Origin: Bremerella sp. JC817
GTDB lineage: Bacteria > Planctomycetota > Planctomycetia > Pirellulales > Pirellulaceae
Assembly: GCF_040718835.1 (NCBI RefSeq)
Contig: NZ_JBFEFG010000266.1
Location: 248,001 to 312,000 of the forward strand
Length of the DNA stretch: 64,000 nucleotides
Reading direction: 5' to 3'
Shown: positions 60,410-64,000 of the stretch, in pieces
Layout: each line of letters starts with the position of its first letter
Numbering within the stretch: the stretch's first letter is position 1
Program-made: the position numbers and the translations under genes
Notes under the pieces: generated by a model
What the model was told of the DNA's origin: nothing
Seen by the model: only the letters and a program-made list of their open reading frames with translations
Databases searched by the model: none

Positions 60410-61141
60410 TTACTTGCCTAGAAAGTGATCGCGAAAGACGCGGAGTAGCGTCTCGCTCTCGGGGGCTGCGTGGCACTGCTGACGGAAAGCATCGTACGGA
60501 ATCTTCGCAATCCTCTCGCAATATTCCGGATACGCGGCTATGCGATCCATCAACGAGTCGAGCGTCAGCTCGGGATGGAACTGGGTGCAATAAATCGGCC
60601 GATCGTCGAACCGGAATGCCTGTTGGGCCACGTTGTCGTTGCTGGCCAGCAGGGTCGTTGCCGGTGGCATTTCGATGACGCGATCTTCGTGCCCCATGTA
60701 AGCAAGAAAGCGATGCGGCATCTGCGAGAAGATCGGATCGAGCCGTCCAGCTTCGGTCAGGTAGACCGGATTGCTTCCTAGTTCCGCATGCGGAAGATCG
60801 TGAATCACCGTGCCACCAGCCGCCCGAGCTAAAGCTTGAAAGCCCCAGCATGAGGCGAAGGTTGGCTTTCCTGCATCCAGAAGCCGCTGAAGGCTCCCTA
60901 GCGCGACCTGCATCCATGGGGCATCGCTGGTAACGCTGTATCGGCCCGAACCGCCGATCATCACCATATCGACATCAGCTAAATCCGCTGGCTGAAGCGA
61001 CTGCTTGAGTAGGTCAAACACTGTGATCGCGTCCCGCGAGCAATCGAGGGCAGCGGCGAAGCAATCGATCTCTTGGTGACGAATCGGATCGTCGGCATCT
61101 CGGATCTGAATCAGCAGGTAGCGAGGTTCACTCATTTCCAT
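60410..61141 (-). CDS. class I glutamine amidotransferase-like protein
   Basis: 243 residues. Nucleophile Cys in FASCWGFQALA and His/Glu in YCTQFHPELT form the class I GATase triad; MVMIGGSGRYSV is the oxyanion strand. Such stand-alone GuaA-like proteins can be glutamine or gamma-glutamyl hydrolases. ATG 61141 overlaps bioA by 14 bases (61135 is an alternative with an 8-base overlap). The link with biotin synthesis is not known. Confidence 0.87.
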   Translation of the reverse strand: MEMSEPRYLLIQIRDADDPIRHQEIDCFAAALDCSRDAITVFDLLKQSLQPADLADVDMVMIGGSGRYSVTSDAPWMQVALGSLQRLLDAGKPTFASCWGFQALARAAGGTVIHDLPHAELGSNPVYLTEAGRLDPIFSQMPHRFLAYMGHEDRVIEMPPATTLLASNDNVAQQAFRFDDRPIYCTQFHPELTLDSLMDRIAAYPEYCERIAKIPYDAFRQQCHAAPESETLLRVFRDHFLGK

Positions 61142-62486
61142 CTGCCTTGTTGCGAGTCACGAAGTCGATGCCGTCACCGATTACCTGACAAATGGTGTCG
61201 ATCTGCTCGAGAGAGATGGCCAGGGGGGGCATGATTACCAAGACGTTGCCCAGCGGACGAATCCAAAGGCCATGGTTCAACGCGTACTGACAAACCTGGT
61301 GGCCATGGCGTTCTGTCCAAGGAAATGGTTCGCCGGTGGTGCGATCTTTCACCAGTTCCACCGCGGCAATCATACCGTATTGCCGGACATCGCGGACATG
61401 CGGATGGTTGGCAAGGGTTTGCAAGTGATCAGCAATTCGCTCGATCTTGGCAGGCAAACCGGCAAGTGTTGCTTCCTGATCGAACAAGTCGAGGGTGGCC
61501 AACGCCGCCGCGGCACTCAATGGATTGCCTCCGAACGTGTGCCCGTGACAAAGCTGCTTCGCCTCAGAAAAGTCGCCAAGGTAAGCGTTCCAGATTTCGG
61601 TGGAAGCAATCGCGGCGCTCATCGGCAGATAGCCGCCGGTCAAACCCTTGCCAAGGCAAAGAATATCAGGCACGACCTCTTCCTGCTGACAGCCAAACAT
61701 GGTCCCGGTTCGGCCGAGCCCGACCGCAACTTCGTCGGCAATCAGCAGCACGTTGTACTTGCGTGTCAGTTCACGAACGCCGCGCAGGTAGCCATGCGGC
61801 TGCACGATCATTCCGGCGGCACCCAGCACGAGAGGTTCGATCACGACAGCCGCGATCGAGTCGTGATGCTCAGCCAGCGTGTCTTCGAGAATTTGCAGGT
61901 GATGCTCGCAGCTTGTTTCCAACGAAGGGGTCCGCCGGTCAGGGATCGGCAGGCGATGCACCGGGAACATCAGCGGCTTGAACACCGAGTTGAACTTGTC
62001 GACGCCGCCGACGCTGATCGTGCCGATCGTGTCGCCATGATAGGCGTCTTCGAAGCCGATATATTTTGTCTTGCCTGGCTGAGGGTTGTCGCATTGATGC
62101 CAATACTGAAAGGCAAGCTTGATCGCAACTTCCAGGGCCGAAGCGCCGTCGCTGCAAAAGAAGACGTGATTGAGATCGCCAGGCGTCAGGTCGGCCAGAC
62201 GCTTGGCCAGGCGAATCGTCGTGCTGTTCGAGCAGCCAAGGTTGGTTACATGAGCAACCTTACCCATCTGAGCGACGATTGCCGCATCGATGGCAGGATG
62301 ACGGTGCCCATGCACATTGCACCACATGCTGCTGACGCCGTCGATTAACCGTCGACCGTCGAGGTCGATCAGTTCGCACCCTTCCGCCGATTCGATGATC
62401 AGTGGATCGTAACTGGCCATCTGGGTGAAGGCGTGCCAAACGTAGTGCTTGTCCCATTCAATGAGTTGCTGCGGGGTCGGATTCAT
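61128..62486 (-). CDS. bioA: adenosylmethionine-8-amino-7-oxononanoate aminotransferase
   Basis: PLP transaminase of biotin synthesis, using SAM as amino donor. HYVWHAFTQM, SSMWCNVHGHRHPAIDAA, EDAYHGDTIGTISVGG, LIADEVAVGLGRTGTMFGC and PLP lysine in LCLGKGLTGGYLPMS, all BioA motifs. ATG 62486 is chosen because the residues before it (from 62522) are not conserved in the family. 452 residues. No other bio gene is in view. Confidence 0.95.
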   Translation of the reverse strand: MNPTPQQLIEWDKHYVWHAFTQMASYDPLIIESAEGCELIDLDGRRLIDGVSSMWCNVHGHRHPAIDAAIVAQMGKVAHVTNLGCSNSTTIRLAKRLADLTPGDLNHVFFCSDGASALEVAIKLAFQYWHQCDNPQPGKTKYIGFEDAYHGDTIGTISVGGVDKFNSVFKPLMFPVHRLPIPDRRTPSLETSCEHHLQILEDTLAEHHDSIAAVVIEPLVLGAAGMIVQPHGYLRGVRELTRKYNVLLIADEVAVGLGRTGTMFGCQQEEVVPDILCLGKGLTGGYLPMSAAIASTEIWNAYLGDFSEAKQLCHGHTFGGNPLSAAAALATLDLFDQEATLAGLPAKIERIADHLQTLANHPHVRDVRQYGMIAAVELVKDRTTGEPFPWTERHGHQVCQYALNHGLWIRPLGNVLVIMPPLAISLEQIDTICQVIGDGIDFVTRNKADGNE

Positions 62487-62650
62487 GCCAGAAGATGGGG
62501 AAAGAGGCGTCTCGCAAAGCAATCATTGTAGATCATTGCTTTGCGAAGGTCAGTCGGGTGCCTGCCGCAAACCAGAAGAGACCTTGATGTCCGGCCCCCA
62601 TTTTTCTAACGGAATCCCAAGCGATTCCGCGGCAACGGGCCAGCAGGCAG

Positions 62651-63736
62651 CTACTGAGCGGACGAACGCGAGCCGCTTGGGCTGCCCCCGATTGGGTAGT
62701 CTTTCGGCAGAGGACGAGCCGCCGTGGTGAAACCGATCTCGTACAGATCGTCACGGACCGAACGGAAACTGGCATAGCTGTCAGGATACGTCCAGACCGT
62801 GATCGTCGTGCGACCTGGATCGAGCGACGCGATGATGTCGCGGAATCGTGAACCAGGTCGCAAGGCTTCTTCCACTGGGAAGCCGACCTCTTCCGATTCT
62901 GGCTCGAGGGTGAAGTTCAGCAACTCGACACCGCCGCGGGTTGCGGTGCCAAGTGCTGTATCCATTTCGTACGAACGATTCACCAACGTATATTCCATGA
63001 TGAAGCCATTCATCGGACCGACGCGTGAAACCGCTTTGCCGTCTCGGCGAGCGCGATCGAGATGGTTGCGTGCATCGTTCTTCATCGCTTCCACGAGACG
63101 CTCCATCGGTACGTACGAGATTCGTCCATTCTTCAACCGAAAGTGTTCTTCCTGACCGAAGACCGTCTTGGCCAGCGGCGTCGGGTAGTGAGCCAGCTCT
63201 TTCACTTCCGGTTGATATTGGTGGATGCTCTCGATTTGATCGTACATCTGCTCGAGCTGCTGCGTGATCTGAAGCAGTTCGCGCTGTTGCATAACCTCTC
63301 GTTGCTTGCTGTCAGAAAGCTCGCTTTGCTTTTGATCCAGCGTCGATTCGGCCGAAGTCAAAAAGAGTTGCAATTGGTTGCGTTCTTCAAACGCCAGCTT
63401 GGCCTGCTCTTGGGCCTGCATGATCTGGTTCTGGATCGAAGCGATGTCCTGGGCGACACCATTCAGTTCTTCCAGCGACGGACCTCGGGGCTCGGGTGGC
63501 GTTGGCGGGGCGAGCTCCACCGGGGGAGTCGCGGATCGGGCAGGGATCGAAAGAGTCGGCGGTTCAACCGACTCGGTCTTGCCTGCGGCGGCATCGACGA
63601 TGGCATCTCGCGCGGTGATCCCCACGACCATGATCAAAATGATCAGAATGCCAACGAGGTTGGTGACCACGTCGAGAAACGAATCGAGGTTAGGGGCGTT
63701 CTGATCGCCGCTCGACTTCTTCGCTGGACGTCTCAC
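62651..63736 (-). CDS. ExbD/TolR-like membrane protein with coiled-coil extension
   Basis: One N-terminal transmembrane helix with the ExbD-type Asp (SFLDVVTNLVGILIILIMVV), then a Pro-rich linker, a long coiled coil (residues about 95-170, IQNQIMQAQEQAKLAFEERN) and a C-terminal domain ending with ITVWTYPDSYASFRSVRDDL, like the periplasmic ExbD fold. 361 residues, longer than ExbD (about 140). GTG 63736 overlaps the preceding stop (GTGA). It probably works with a TolQ/MotA-like partner lying beyond the window. Confidence 0.8.
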   Translation of the reverse strand: MRRPAKKSSGDQNAPNLDSFLDVVTNLVGILIILIMVVGITARDAIVDAAAGKTESVEPPTLSIPARSATPPVELAPPTPPEPRGPSLEELNGVAQDIASIQNQIMQAQEQAKLAFEERNQLQLFLTSAESTLDQKQSELSDSKQREVMQQRELLQITQQLEQMYDQIESIHQYQPEVKELAHYPTPLAKTVFGQEEHFRLKNGRISYVPMERLVEAMKNDARNHLDRARRDGKAVSRVGPMNGFIMEYTLVNRSYEMDTALGTATRGGVELLNFTLEPESEEVGFPVEEALRPGSRFRDIIASLDPGRTTITVWTYPDSYASFRSVRDDLYEIGFTTAARPLPKDYPIGGSPSGSRSSAQ

Positions 63737-64000
63737 TTGCGTTTCACCTCGATACCGGAACCGTACAACAAAGTCTCGAGCTGTTGAGTCGCAGGCTCTC
63801 CGCCTGGTTCGATGGTCACTTCCAGCACTGGCTTCCAGTAGAAGTTTCGGCCGGCGATGCCCCAGCTATCGATACGAGTATGGATCAAGCGAACCAGCTT
63901 CTCGGTCGCTGCCTTCATATCCGCGTCCACCGGAACGGTTTCAGCAGGACCCAGTACGCCACGTTCTTGAACCAAGGTCATCTGCTGACCGCTAATCACC
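63733..64000 (-). CDS. C-terminal part of an ExbD-operon gene entering from the right edge
   Basis: The frame is open through the window end, so the true start is outside. The visible 88 residues (LVRLIHTRIDSWGIAGRNFY, VLEVTIEPGGEPATQQLETL) end with KRK. It may be a second ExbD-like protein of the same proton-channel module, judged by its translational coupling to the next gene; no motif proves this. Confidence 0.75.
   Translation of the reverse strand, partial: VISGQQMTLVQERGVLGPAETVPVDADMKAATEKLVRLIHTRIDSWGIAGRNFYWKPVLEVTIEPGGEPATQQLETLLYGSGIEVKRK

Overview
The window looks like a chromosomal segment of a Pirellulaceae-type planctomycete (Blastopirellula/Bremerella/Rhodopirellula relatives). 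The evidence is a DUF1559 prepilin-like protein with a small lipoprotein behind it, two formylglycine sulfatases, two proteins with planctomycete-type CxxCH domains, a receptor-like Ser/Thr kinase, an LRR lipoprotein and a RedB-like thioredoxin-fold protein. Genes are mostly in short operons on both strands. GC content is moderately high except in a few AT-rich gaps. I saw no rRNA, tRNA, CRISPR array, insertion sequence or prophage. Species assignment is inference.

Layout. 0-9 kb: an exported His/Gly-rich TPR protein and a His-rich lipoprotein face, across a bidirectional terminator, a secreted di-CxxCH protein. Then come a HELGH protein, a Ser/Thr kinase with a C-terminal membrane anchor, a glutaredoxin-like protein and ThiO. 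8.7-13 kb: CheB, an FAD oxidoreductase and an exported HEAT-like protein. 12.7-17.7 kb: a four-gene minus-strand operon made of a membrane protein, a BY-kinase-like protein that lacks the P-loop lysine, an ExeA-type AAA ATPase and a GT-C membrane glycosyltransferase. 18-28.4 kb: MetH behind two nested inverted repeats, a CBS pair protein, an LRR lipoprotein, an HI0933-type flavoprotein, a secreted c-type cytochrome and ThiC. 28.4-35 kb: a possibly decayed zinc-ribbon gene, an overlapping MFS/SIS/ROK operon, and three orphan genes including one of 730 aa. 35-42.4 kb: a soluble PAS-MCP, two sulfatases, the DUF1559 pair and an Fe-S-free EndoIII-like protein.

42.6-64 kb: a thrC-dapB-phosphodiesterase operon with strong hairpins after thrC; a DksA-type zinc finger protein overlapping lspA; an AT-rich gap with a small basic protein; an Rrf2 regulator without cluster cysteines; a HisN-type phosphatase; rpmB; gatC-gatA-gatB; a SAM hydroxide adenosyltransferase followed by a separate gene that looks like its C-terminal domain alone, overlapping an APC permease; a hybrid histidine kinase overlapping RedB; bioA overlapping a class I glutamine amidotransferase; and an ExbD-like pair running off the right edge.

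The core functions are cofactor and amino-acid synthesis (thiO, thiC, metH, bioA, dapB, thrC, hisN), translation (rpmB, gatCAB) and lipoprotein maturation (lspA). The most unusual items are the stand-alone SAM-hydrolase-like domain, the pseudo-BY-kinase operon, the cytochrome protein with a degenerate peptidase-MA-like tail, the cysteine-free ROK kinase, and the structured leaders at metH, thrC-dapB and gatB.
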